Source: Castanea sativa
Taxonomy: Eukaryota > Streptophyta > Magnoliopsida > Fagales > Fagaceae
Reading direction: 5' to 3'
NCBI RefSeq assembly: GCF_040712315.1
Contig: NC_134015.1
Coordinates: 20,771,614 to 20,835,613 of the forward strand
DNA length: 64,000 bases
Below the pieces are notes generated by a model. That model saw nothing but the letters and a program-made list of their open reading frames with translations. It searched no databases and was not told the DNA's origin. This document shows, piece after piece, positions 54,856 to 64,000 of the stretch. The position numbers and the translations under genes are program-made. Position 1 is the stretch's first letter. Each line of letters begins with the position of its first letter.

Positions 54856-56109
54856 TTAGGATCATGACACAAAAATTATGTTCAAAGACTTCCTCATTAA
54901 GGGAGTGCTTATAAATTCAAATAATTTAAATTCCCCACTTTGTGGGTGTCTATCTAAATCCCTCGTTATGTTTACTATTGGTTTCTTAGAAGATAGAATG
55001 TCTTCCACAAGAGGCATCTTAGTGTCCTGGTTTTGTTCTAGTTTGCAAGTAATTCTTAGATACTCTCGGAGAACGGAGAATGGTGCTTCTTCTTCTCACA
55101 TTTATGATGGGGTCCGCTCATTAAATTCATGATGGTGTCCACCATAAATATAAGAGGAAGAAGCATCATTTTATTATACTGTAGAAGTACATAAGAGTTT
55201 TCCCTAGTTTGCTAGCTTGTTTTGTTTCCTGTTGTTTGTTTTTTCGCTGAAGTTTCCTGTTATTTGTTGGTCACTTGGTCCTAGTTTATGTGTATATTGA
55301 TATTGGGTTCTGTGTTGGGTATGTGTTGTCACTAGTCAATGTTTATAGGCTAGCTATCACTTTTTCGTTTGAATGTGATTAACCTTTAGCCCCCAAAAAA
55401 TAAAAAATAACTACTAGTGAGTCAGTGACATCCTTTACCTTTAAAAAAAAAAAAAACTTTAAAGGCCTTTTATTTACATTGATGAAAAATTATGAAGTTT
55501 AGGTAGAATGAGTGGACCTCATTCTGGCACCCTTGCTTTGAAACTTCAACGGTTAAGTAATTCATACAAAAAAGTTGATTTTTTATATTGTTGTGTTTGG
55601 TACTTGAAGCTTTAAAGGTCACAAGAGGGTCTAGTGGTATGAATCCTTAAAAAAATGGAAAACAAATGTAACAAAGTGATCAGCAAGTGAAGGGGTAAAA
55701 AAAAAATATATATATATATATATATAAAGAAAGAGTGAGGTGGAGTCAGATTTGTGCTTGCGGGTGTTACTGATATGAGAAATATTTTAGTGTTAATTGC
55801 CTGTTGGTTATGTCTCCTTGGCTAAGTGGTTGCGCTCGGGCTCCGTGGGCTTTTCCGCCGACCAAGGAAACAGCCTCTTATTTGGCTCTCTTGGCATTGA
55901 AGAGAACTTTTTGTTAAAAATGTACAAACCCCATCTTGTGTTTTCCTTTATCTCTGTCTCTCTCTTACTCAGACTCAGTTCTTTCTTTTGCCTTGGTTGT
56001 GTCACAGATTCTTCACTCTCATAGTCATACTCAAACCCCCACAAGCATATATCCTCACCCCTCGTTGAGATACTTCTTTGGAGACCAGGAAACTTACTTG
56101 TGTTGGGGT
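54856..56109. other. Spacer without recognised gene
   Basis: It contains a TA run (about 55708-55726) and C/T-rich sequence at 55930-56060. The open frames here (54878-55132, 55797-56024) have no recognisable domains. Confidence 0.5.
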
Positions 56110-56490
56110 GTATTCACAAATCTAACTGTTAGATTACATATATCATTAACATTATTATATATTTTAAAAATCTAATTGTTAGATTGCATATTTTTTACAT
56201 TTTTAATTTATATGTCAAATTTTGTGTCAATCAAATATTATTTACTATATAATCTATATAATTATATTTTATGCATAATTTTGAACTACAAAAAAAATTG
56301 TAATTTAAAAAATTTATTGATAACATAGCTATTGATCTTTAATTTTTTAAAAATTTTGCAAGCATAGAGGACATAAGAAGAAAATATAATCCACTGATGA
56401 ATTTGTCAAAATTCACTTCTAATAAAAAGATATGAAATAAGATTGTAATCTTGAACTATAACCAATTTTATAGTTAGACATTTTACTTTA
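56110..56490. mobile_element. Family A MITE, plus-orientation copy
   Basis: Matches 6890-7237 through GTCAAATTTTGTGTCAAT, TTTTATGCATAATTTT, ATTGATAACATAGCTATTGA and AAGATTGTAATCTTG. The left end contains a duplicated AATCTAA(C/T)TGTTAGATT block. Confidence 0.7.
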
Positions 56491-57146
56491 AATATTAATA
56501 TTTATATACTTACAAATAAAAAATTTCGTGCAAAGTGCGGATATAAAGTATAAACTCGTTGGGTCATATATTTTTTCTTCTTCTTAGATTACTAATTTAA
56601 TAAATATAGTGATCCTAGCCTACTAGTATAACCACGTGAAGTGCCCAACGACCCTCAACCCCACCAAATTAGCTCACATTGACTGAACTGTAGAAGACCA
56701 TGACTAGCTAACAAGATGGGTAAAATAAAGACCTAAGAGTATCCAAAATTTCCATCTATTTTGCACAAAAAAGCTATTTTTTAATTTTATACACCCATTT
56801 TTACAAAACACCCACATCAGTTTATCTATTTTACACATTTATTCAATAAAATATTCAATCTTTTACCATTTTTTATTATTCTCTCCCTCACTGCCCCTCT
56901 CTTTCACAGACCCAACATGCAAAGGAAATTAGCGGTTTGTTTGTTTGGTTTTTACTTTTATTTATTTATTTCAGAGGGTCAAAAATTTTAATTCCCAGGA
57001 ATTTCGTTTCCTTGAGAATTCAATTCCTTAACCTCAATATTTTGAAATCTAGGAAAACCGGGTTCGAATTTTGATTTGAAATTTAAAACTGGGTGTGAGC
57101 TCTATTGTTTTTGTCGGCGTCCGATTCCGGCGGTCCGGTGATCGAA

Positions 57147-57217
57147 ATGGCTTCGCTTATTGGTTCTAATTGGTCTTCTTATGCTCCTCTTAGCATTGAA
57201 GATCCAGGTCCTTCAAG
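57147..57217 (+). pseudogene. Isolated first-exon-like fragment (MASLIGSNWSSYAPLSIEDP...)
   Basis: An ATG in good context follows a 5'UTR-like stretch. It encodes MASLIGSNWSSYAPLSIEDP and four more residues, then a consensus donor AG|GTACGC. No matching downstream exon is seen before the plus-strand sequence becomes repeats. I do not recognise the parent gene. It may be an exon captured by the surrounding element (about 56735-57755). Confidence 0.4.
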
Positions 57218-57586
57218 GTACGCTTTTTTGTTGTTAATTTTTTTGTTTTTAATTTTATTTATTTTTTGTTTGGTTGGTGAGAAAGTGGTGGAAAAGAGTA
57301 GAAATAGAAGGAAAATGATCGGCTCCACTCAAATTTGATTGAGGTTTATTGCAAATTTATTTATTCTTTTTTTTTCTGTGTTTTTCTCAGCAACCAAACA
57401 AATCCTATGTAATACTAATTTCTTGTTTTACTTGATTTTGGAAGAAATTTTTTGATGTGGTGTTCTTAGTTGATGCATGGTGTGGCGTTCTTTGATGATC
57501 GGCAGTAGTGAGAATGAGGTGAGAGTGAAAGCAACCAAAGAGACAGAGAGAAGGAGAGAAAAAATTACTAAAATATTATATGCAAG

Positions 57587-57628
57587 TGCTATAGTAACCG
57601 TGCATATATATGCACGGTTACTATAGCA
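57587..57628. repeat. 42-bp perfect palindrome
   Basis: Each half begins TGCTATAGTAACCGTGCATA; the centre is within ATATAT. It would form a perfect hairpin or cruciform. It lies in the right part of the element that carries the isolated exon. Confidence 0.95.
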
Positions 57629-57855
57629 AATATGCAAATATGCACATTCTTAGAAGCACTGATGTTGAGTATTTTTGAGGCAAAATGTGTAAAATTTGTA
57701 TCTTTTTCTATTATGCAAGACTTTGCATCCACTGATGTGGATGTTCTAAAGTTTTAAAGTTAGTGTTGACTAATGTCAGTTCAGATGCGGGTTGGGCTGG
57801 GCTAGGGAGAAAAGAAAATAATAAAGGACAAAATTTAAATACAAGATTGGTTGGG

Positions 57856-58235
57856 TATTTGACTATAACCTTACTTAATATCTTTTTAGTGAAATTGAAT
57901 TTTGACAAATCCACTATTGGATTATATTTTCTTCTTATACTCTCCATGCTCGCAAAATTTTTAAGAAATTAAAGATCAATAGCTATTTTATCAATAAATT
58001 ATTTAAATTTCAAATTTTTGTAATTTAAAATTATGCATAAAATATAAACTTATAGATCAAATAGTAAATAATATCTAATTGACATAAAATTAGATATATA
58101 TATATATATATATATTAAGAGCGTAAATAATATACAATTTAACGGTTAGATTTTCAAAATATGTAGTAATATTTAATTTATTGAATAAAGTTGTAGCCTT
58201 AGAGACTACAACTAATTTTGTAACTAAAGTATGTC
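57856..58235. mobile_element. Family A MITE, inverted copy
   Basis: Reverse complement of the 6841 element. The complement of its right end reads GACATACTTTAGTTAC, and the left end reads GACTATAACCTTACTTAATA, so both inverted repeats persist. An AT run is at about 58094-58115. Confidence 0.72.
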
Positions 58236-59889
58236 TAATAATAAATAGATTTCTAGGTTACTTTAAGTCCAATTATCAAAATAGCTACACTCTATTTTTA
58301 TTGTCTACTTTTAAGTCCAATTACGAAAATAGCCACACTCTACTTTTAAGTCCAACAAGTAACAACCCACTTATAATCCTTTAGAAAAAACAAACCCACT
58401 TATAATTTTATTTTAGAAGACCCACTTATAATCAAATAATAAAAGGATATCATTTTAGAAAAGAGTATAGGGATTATTTCTTCAAAAATTGAATGAAAAC
58501 CATTTTGATATTGAGATCTGTTTGGAGCATACAATAATTTTATAAGCTTGTTCGTACTAAGTGACCATATGCAAGAAAGACTTAGCACCAAAAAGATGGA
58601 CTTTGTCATTGCCTAACTTAATAGGACTTTTAAAGTACAAATCAACCTAGAATTGAAGAACAATAACATATATTATTATTGATATTGTAACGAATTACAA
58701 ATACCAAATTACAAGATTCCACAAGTACAAAGCATACCTTAAGTTACAATACTCCAAAGTTTCCAAGTCTACTCCTCGATAACTCATGCTAGATGATGCG
58801 CATTTACAGGCATGAAATTATTTTTCCATTAATTGGAAAAGAAATCTAATTTTTTCAGATCACCTAACGCCTATTATAGTGAAATATTGAAGTTTACAAG
58901 CAAATTCAGATCCAATACACAAATAATCTGAAAAGAATTGTGTAAGAAATAAGTACCAGATACAAGTGTCATATTTTTTTTCAATTTGTCTCTTACATGA
59001 TTACATAAGTCACTACTAATCTATTTATTTACTTTATTTTTTAAATAAATAACATCTAGACATAAGTCACCATTTCCACTCACAATTTTTTTTTTTTTTT
59101 TACTTTTCACCTTTTTAACTTTCACTCTTTACTTCTTTAAACCTTTTTCTTAACTTTTTTGAATCAATGGTTGAGATTGAAAGTTGCTTTTTACAACTAT
59201 CAATCTCAACCATTCAAAGGAATTGCATCAGGTGCAATACCCTTATCTCAATCCGGATTTATGACCCGAGTTTGAGAAGAAACAGTTGAAGTGTGAATGT
59301 TTGAGCATTTCATCATCTATTAAGTATAGTCAATGGTATGAACAAGTCCATTGTTAAAAACAATAAATAGAAAATAATCTTAATGTTACCATACAAGAGT
59401 AAGTGATACTTGTGAGTAGTAAAGTGATGCAGCGTAGTATTCTAAGCTGCATTGTGTTTCCTTGTGTATAGGCTTTTGTTACAAATACTAAGTCTTGTGT
59501 TTATTCTAACTTTCATAAGTGGTTACTAACTAGTTTATTACTCAGGTCCTATGTTGTAATGCTAGTCAATTGCATCCATTTTTGTCTTTGTATTAAAGTA
59601 GGAAAAACTATTTTATTTGTTATCTGTTTTTCATTTGAAATCTAAAGTACAGCCAAGAGCTATTCATTCCAATGGCACATCTAGTTTCCCAATATTGAGG
59701 CACAGCCAGAATTCCTATGAAAGCTGTCAGCAGGCAAGCTTTTGGGTAAAATGTGAATTTTTATAAACTATTTTGTAAACATACTTCATTTTTCAAACCA
59801 TTCAGGAAAGATACGTTTAAATAAAAGTTTACATTCATGATACATGCATGGTTTCAAGTTCATTACAAAAGTTTGAATTATCATATACA
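58236..59889. other. Spacer 3' of the lectin receptor kinase
   Basis: AT-rich and without a gene. A hairpin at about 59158-59219 has arms containing TGGTTGAGATTGA / TCAATCTCAACCA. The stretch next to 59890 should hold the 3'UTR and polyadenylation signal of the minus-strand kinase gene, but no single site is certain. Confidence 0.5.
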
Positions 59890-62079
59890 TTAATGCATAG
59901 TTGAAGCTAACTCCACTTCAGCTTTGCTTGAATATAGAAGAGGTTTGCTTGGGCCAGTTGACATAGACGAATTAGTAGAACAACTACTACATGAACATTG
60001 CGTTTGATCTTTAGATCTGGTGAAACCCGATGAAGTATTGGATAATTTACATAGGTCCATTGGGGGCCCAACATACATTGGCACTGGCAACTTTGATGGA
60101 AGGTTGGGCAAAGAAGCTTCAAATTTAAGAACGTGCATTACTTGCCTTATAGAGGGCCTGCTAGTGGGATCAGGATGACAACACCATAATCCAACCACCA
60201 TCAAGCTCTTTATTTGCCCTTCATCAAATTCCATACCTAATCTTTTATCAACGGCTTCAAGGAGTTGACCATTTCCATAGAGATCCCACACCCACTCTAC
60301 TAGCCTAACCTTGCTTGGTTCCGCCCGTGGATCGACTGGCTTTCTTCCACATGCAATTTCAAGACAAACCACCCCAAAACTATAAACATCGGATTCCTTA
60401 GAAGCTGTACCAGTGGTGAAACACTCCGGGGCAAGGTAGCCCATGGTCCCAGCTAACACAGTTGTTTGTAAGCCCAACTCATGGTCTACGAGTCTAGCAA
60501 GGCCAAAATCGCCAAGTTTGGCATTGAAGTTTGAATCCAACATGATATTGCTAGACTTTATATCTCTGTGCACTACACATTGTTCCCACTCTTCATGAAG
60601 GTAGAGTATTGCAGAAGTCAATCCCTGAGCTATGTTGTACCTTACTGGCCATTTTAGCATAATCTTTGCTCCAAATAGATGAGAATCAAGGCTTCCATTA
60701 GGCATATACTCATACACAAGAAGTAACTCACGCTGTTCATGGCACCAACCAATGAGTTGAACCAAATTCCTATGTCCCAAATGGCTAATGATCTTCACTT
60801 CTGACTTGTACTCTTTTTTTCCTTGCTTTGATCCTTTTGAGACCCTCTTAACTGCAACTTCCACATTGGATTCACTAAACAAACCTTTGTAAACTCCTCC
60901 GAATCCTCCCTCTCCAAGCTTCCCTCGTTCTGCAAAGTTGTTTGTTGCATTGAGAAGTTCACGGTATGTGAACCTCCTTGGCCCTGTTCCTTTTTCAAAT
61001 TCATCATCCATATTGCCATCATCACCCGAATCTTCTGTATTTCCACCGGCCCTTTTTCTCCAACAAATAAACCAAAGTAGACCTATACCACAACTCACTA
61101 CACCGGAACTCACTGCTAAACAAATGATCAACGCCAATTTTTTTTTCGTGCTCCCATTTCCCGTGTTGTTTGTTTGATCTCCTGTCTCCTTTGTTTGATT
61201 AAATCCACCTCCTGTGTTGGTTGGTTGAGTAGACACATTTCCAGCCTCTAAAGTTGAATTAAATGACCAAGAAAGTATTGTATGTAACTCAATCGACGAA
61301 CCTGTAGTAGCGGAGAAACCAACGCTAACCCATTCCGGCAAAATAGTCAAGTCAACAATAGATGAAAGATTGATTGGTGGTTCAGTAGCATAAGTAAGGA
61401 ACGCACTAAGAATTTGGGATGTTGAGTCGTAGCTTACCCTTACATTTGTTGTTGACCCATTCGTAATATTCATGCTTGGTGGCAAAGTCTCACTTTTGTT
61501 TGAGACAATGGAATTGATATCGAATCCCACATGAGCATACAGTAACGAATCCGACGGATCCCAGGAGTTTTTAAAAGTGTCAATCTCAACGGCAACAATT
61601 TGATTTCGAGTGCCGTTGATAGCGGTTTCACGACTAAACAGTCCAAGATACCCGCCTTCTGAATTGTTAGGGATACTTGAATTAAATGGTGTGATGAAGA
61701 AAGCAAGCCCATCACCGGCACCAGCATACATATTAAGAGCTTTAACGATGAAGGAGAAGTCCGTGGTGAAGTCTGTAACGTTAAGCTTCCCTGTGCTATT
61801 ATCCCAAAGGTGAACTCGTTCATGATATAAGGCACGACCAACACTTCTGCCGATGGAGCCGTCAAGAGTATCCTTTGTGAGTTGGAGACCATATGGGTTC
61901 GTATATGCATCACCTTGTAAGGTTAGCTTACTGTTATCTGTGTTGAAACTAGGGAAGTTGAAGGAAATTGACATTGCATTGGGAAGTAGCAACAAAAAGA
62001 AGATGAAGAGCTGATTGAAAAGAAATTGGACTTTTTGAGGAGGTTGAACAAGGCCAAAAGGTACGTTGGAGAGCGCCAT
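59890..62079 (-). CDS. L-type lectin-domain receptor kinase (clade IX-like), intronless
   Basis: 729 residues in a single exon; ATG at 62079 in a good context (CCATGG). A hydrophobic signal peptide spans about 17-37. A legume-lectin domain at 38-275 includes metal-site residues in VAVEIDTFKNSWDPSD (E165, D167, D174) and HVGFDINS. A Thr/Asn-rich linker carries many NxS/T sites. The transmembrane segment is about 315-339. The kinase at about 380-650 has the Gly loop GEGGFGGV, K411, HRD with D506, DFG at 524-526 and APE at 550-552, so all catalytic residues are present. Family members sit in the plasma membrane and act in defence or development; the ligand cannot be told from sequence. HRDIKSSNIMLD and FTYREL are typical of LecRK-IX. 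A damaged relative lies about 7 kb away. Confidence 0.94.
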   Translation of the reverse strand: MALSNVPFGLVQPPQKVQFLFNQLFIFFLLLLPNAMSISFNFPSFNTDNSKLTLQGDAYTNPYGLQLTKDTLDGSIGRSVGRALYHERVHLWDNSTGKLNVTDFTTDFSFIVKALNMYAGAGDGLAFFITPFNSSIPNNSEGGYLGLFSRETAINGTRNQIVAVEIDTFKNSWDPSDSLLYAHVGFDINSIVSNKSETLPPSMNITNGSTTNVRVSYDSTSQILSAFLTYATEPPINLSSIVDLTILPEWVSVGFSATTGSSIELHTILSWSFNSTLEAGNVSTQPTNTGGGFNQTKETGDQTNNTGNGSTKKKLALIICLAVSSGVVSCGIGLLWFICWRKRAGGNTEDSGDDGNMDDEFEKGTGPRRFTYRELLNATNNFAERGKLGEGGFGGVYKGLFSESNVEVAVKRVSKGSKQGKKEYKSEVKIISHLGHRNLVQLIGWCHEQRELLLVYEYMPNGSLDSHLFGAKIMLKWPVRYNIAQGLTSAILYLHEEWEQCVVHRDIKSSNIMLDSNFNAKLGDFGLARLVDHELGLQTTVLAGTMGYLAPECFTTGTASKESDVYSFGVVCLEIACGRKPVDPRAEPSKVRLVEWVWDLYGNGQLLEAVDKRLGMEFDEGQIKSLMVVGLWCCHPDPTSRPSIRQVMHVLKFEASLPNLPSKLPVPMYVGPPMDLCKLSNTSSGFTRSKDQTQCSCSSCSTNSSMSTGPSKPLLYSSKAEVELASTMH

Positions 62080-64000
62080 GGTTGAATGCAGAGAGGAATG
62101 AGTGAAGGTCAGTTAGATTGTTTGATGGAAGGAAGTACCTATTTGTAAGCCATGGTTAAATTGGACTTCTTTTTTTTTGGAAATTGGTCTAGTCGTATGT
62201 CATCATCATAATTTGTCCTTCCCCGTCAATATTTGCCAGCTGCCAGGTCCACCAAATTATATAGTAGCTGCCAGCTGCTATATATTACTCTAGACTAGAT
62301 TAATCAATGATGACCATGTGGACGTACAACTTGCTCAATTTTCTGACGTGTAGTACCTCCACCCAGCTGTACAAATAAAGATTAACACTTGGCTCATAAA
62401 TCACATACATGATTGTTGCCTTTTTTTTTTTTTTTTTTTTTTTTTTAACTCTGATATTCAAACGAGCTCTGGCAAACCTTCGTTCTCATTTTACATGGTT
62501 GTTTTGGTAGTGTAATTTGAGATAAGATTTTTGTAATTTGAGATAAAATTTTTATAATTTTTTAAAATACATGTGGATAAAAAAATATATAAAAATATGT
62601 ATAATATTATTTAAAATGTAAAAATGTGAATTTGAACTCAAATATCTAACACCGGTGAGAGATATAAATCAAATTTCTTTAATCAGCAATCAAATCAAGA
62701 AAGTACTATTGCTTAATTAGTAAACAAATAATAGAGAAAACCTGTTCTAGAAGCTCTAAAAGTTGGGCGCGGCTGCTCCTTCAAATAACCAAAGAAACTT
62801 CTATTGGTCAATAAAGTCGGCTGCTTCACGCGGTGTCCAATTACCAAGCCCAAGTTTGAACTTGGATTTCCTAATAAGGACCAACGTAGAAATTAACAAA
62901 GTACCATTACGACTGAAAATAAATAACTTGTGAAAATGGTATAACATTTGTGGTGTGAATGTGTAAAAGTTACCACATTTTTTAGTTTGCTTAATATGTA
63001 TTGTTCATCACTTTTATTTTTATTTTTTTTTTCAGTCATCAGATTTTGCTCTTTTTAAAAAAAAATATTTATATGAGTTGACATATATATTATTACTAGT
63101 TAAAAATCTGTGCAATGCATGAGAAAACTTTACATAAATGTATAATTTAATTGTGTTTTTCTTGAATTGAAACAAGCATAATATTTGCTGTGAAAAATGA
63201 AAAAAAATCTTTAAGAAAAGTCCATTAAGAATTATCAAGATAACCGACGCAATTAAATACTTATAGTTGTTTATATGGCTACATATGCACTTCATAGATG
63301 AAATAAAACTAAAAAAGAAATATTAATGTAGCAGCTCATATGAAAGCCAACCATAATTAGTATTACTATTGCTAAACGCTCTAATTTTTTTCCCAAGTAC
63401 TCCTCTTTAATCCAAATTTGATTGAGTTGTTTAAAAAGTTTAGAAATAAAGCCTTCAAGATATGTAACAAAACATCATTGAATTGATTGAACAAAAAACG
63501 ATTTTAAGTATTTGTACATCCAAGACCCCATGGCTGCTTCCACATATTCAGAATGCAAAGGTAGAAGTAGAATAACATCATTGAATAGTAATCAATTAGA
63601 TAGTGAAATTGCAGTTAATATGACCTCACAAAATACAGTACTTTAAGAAAGCAAATCTTCAATATAAGGTGTATCTAGTCTATCAAATATCAAAAAATGA
63701 AAATTAGACAATCTGATGCTAATAGGGTCGGCTCAACAACTTTGAGGGCCTTAGGCGAAAATTTTAAGTGGAGTTTTTTTATATATATTTAAGTAGGTTA
63801 GTCATTTTTTTATTTTCTTCTAAATTATTTTGTTTTTCATTATCAATTATTGTTACATTAGATGTTTGAACATTATTAGGACTATTTTCATTATTCTCTT
63901 TTTGTTGTATAATTTCATTATCTTCCAACTCTTTTTGATAAGTTTCTTGTTCATTTGTAATATTTTCACCCAACTTTCTATTGTGTTTTTTTTAATACTA
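62080..64000. other. Upstream region of the lectin receptor kinase and window end
   Basis: The kinase promoter must lie just right of 62079 on the minus strand. A TATATAG/CTATATA imperfect palindrome at about 62260-62285 (ATAGTAGCTG..CAGCTGCTAT) is the only candidate element I see. Poly-T at about 62420-62446. At 63723-63775, TAGGGTCGGCTCAACAACTT with a following minus open frame (63973-63779, Asn/Glu-rich) may be the edge of a DNA transposon that continues past the window. Confidence 0.4.

Noticed and set aside
55811..55890. tRNA-like stretch (CTTGGCTAAGTGGTTGCG)
   Set aside because: An A-box-like string is present but there is no B box and no acceptor-stem pairing, so it is not called as a tRNA gene.

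Overview
This is a stretch of nuclear DNA from a flowering plant, most likely a woody eudicot. The evidence is AT-rich introns and spacers, plant-only genes (a plastid-transcription protein, a type-C response regulator, an L-type lectin receptor kinase), and a dense load of degraded plant retroelements and MITEs. I cannot name the species from the sequence alone. There are three real protein-coding genes, one broken kinase copy, and many transposable-element remains. Most of the remaining short open frames are chance or transposon debris.

Layout. 1-9.5 kb: gene-free; LTR-type retroelement remains, a pair of inverted copies of a terminal-inverted-repeat element, and small MITEs. 10.6-11.9 kb (+): two-exon type-C response regulator (ARR22/ARR24-like). 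12.2-18.2 kb: a tRNA-derived SINE, a 5'-truncated LINE tail with an RNase H domain, and a decayed Ty1/copia element on the minus strand with a Mutator-type MITE inside it. 19.6-48.8 kb (+): one gene of 13 coding exons spread over 29.2 kb, encoding an 898-residue PPR plus SAP-domain protein that I identify as pTAC3/PAP1, a subunit of the plastid-encoded RNA polymerase complex. Its introns hold a 3.2-kb LINE, inverted copia LTRs, SINEs, several MITEs and a possible organelle-derived stretch. Intron 11 appears to use a GC-AG splice pair. 48.8-59.9 kb: repeats, plus a truncated lectin receptor-kinase pseudogene (minus) joined to a segment that is also present in intron 11 of pTAC3. 59.9-62.1 kb (-): an intact, intronless L-type lectin receptor kinase of 729 residues. 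62.1-64 kb: AT-rich spacer and a possible transposon edge.

The three genes do not form a pathway. One acts in plastid transcription, one in phosphorelay signalling, and one is a cell-surface receptor kinase. The window shows ordinary plant genes embedded in nested mobile elements. I did not find a convincing new biological system. The most informative observations are the composite pseudogene/intron duplication near 52.6 kb, the fold-back LTR pair in pTAC3 intron 3, the GC-AG intron, and several insertions whose target-site duplications can be read directly.
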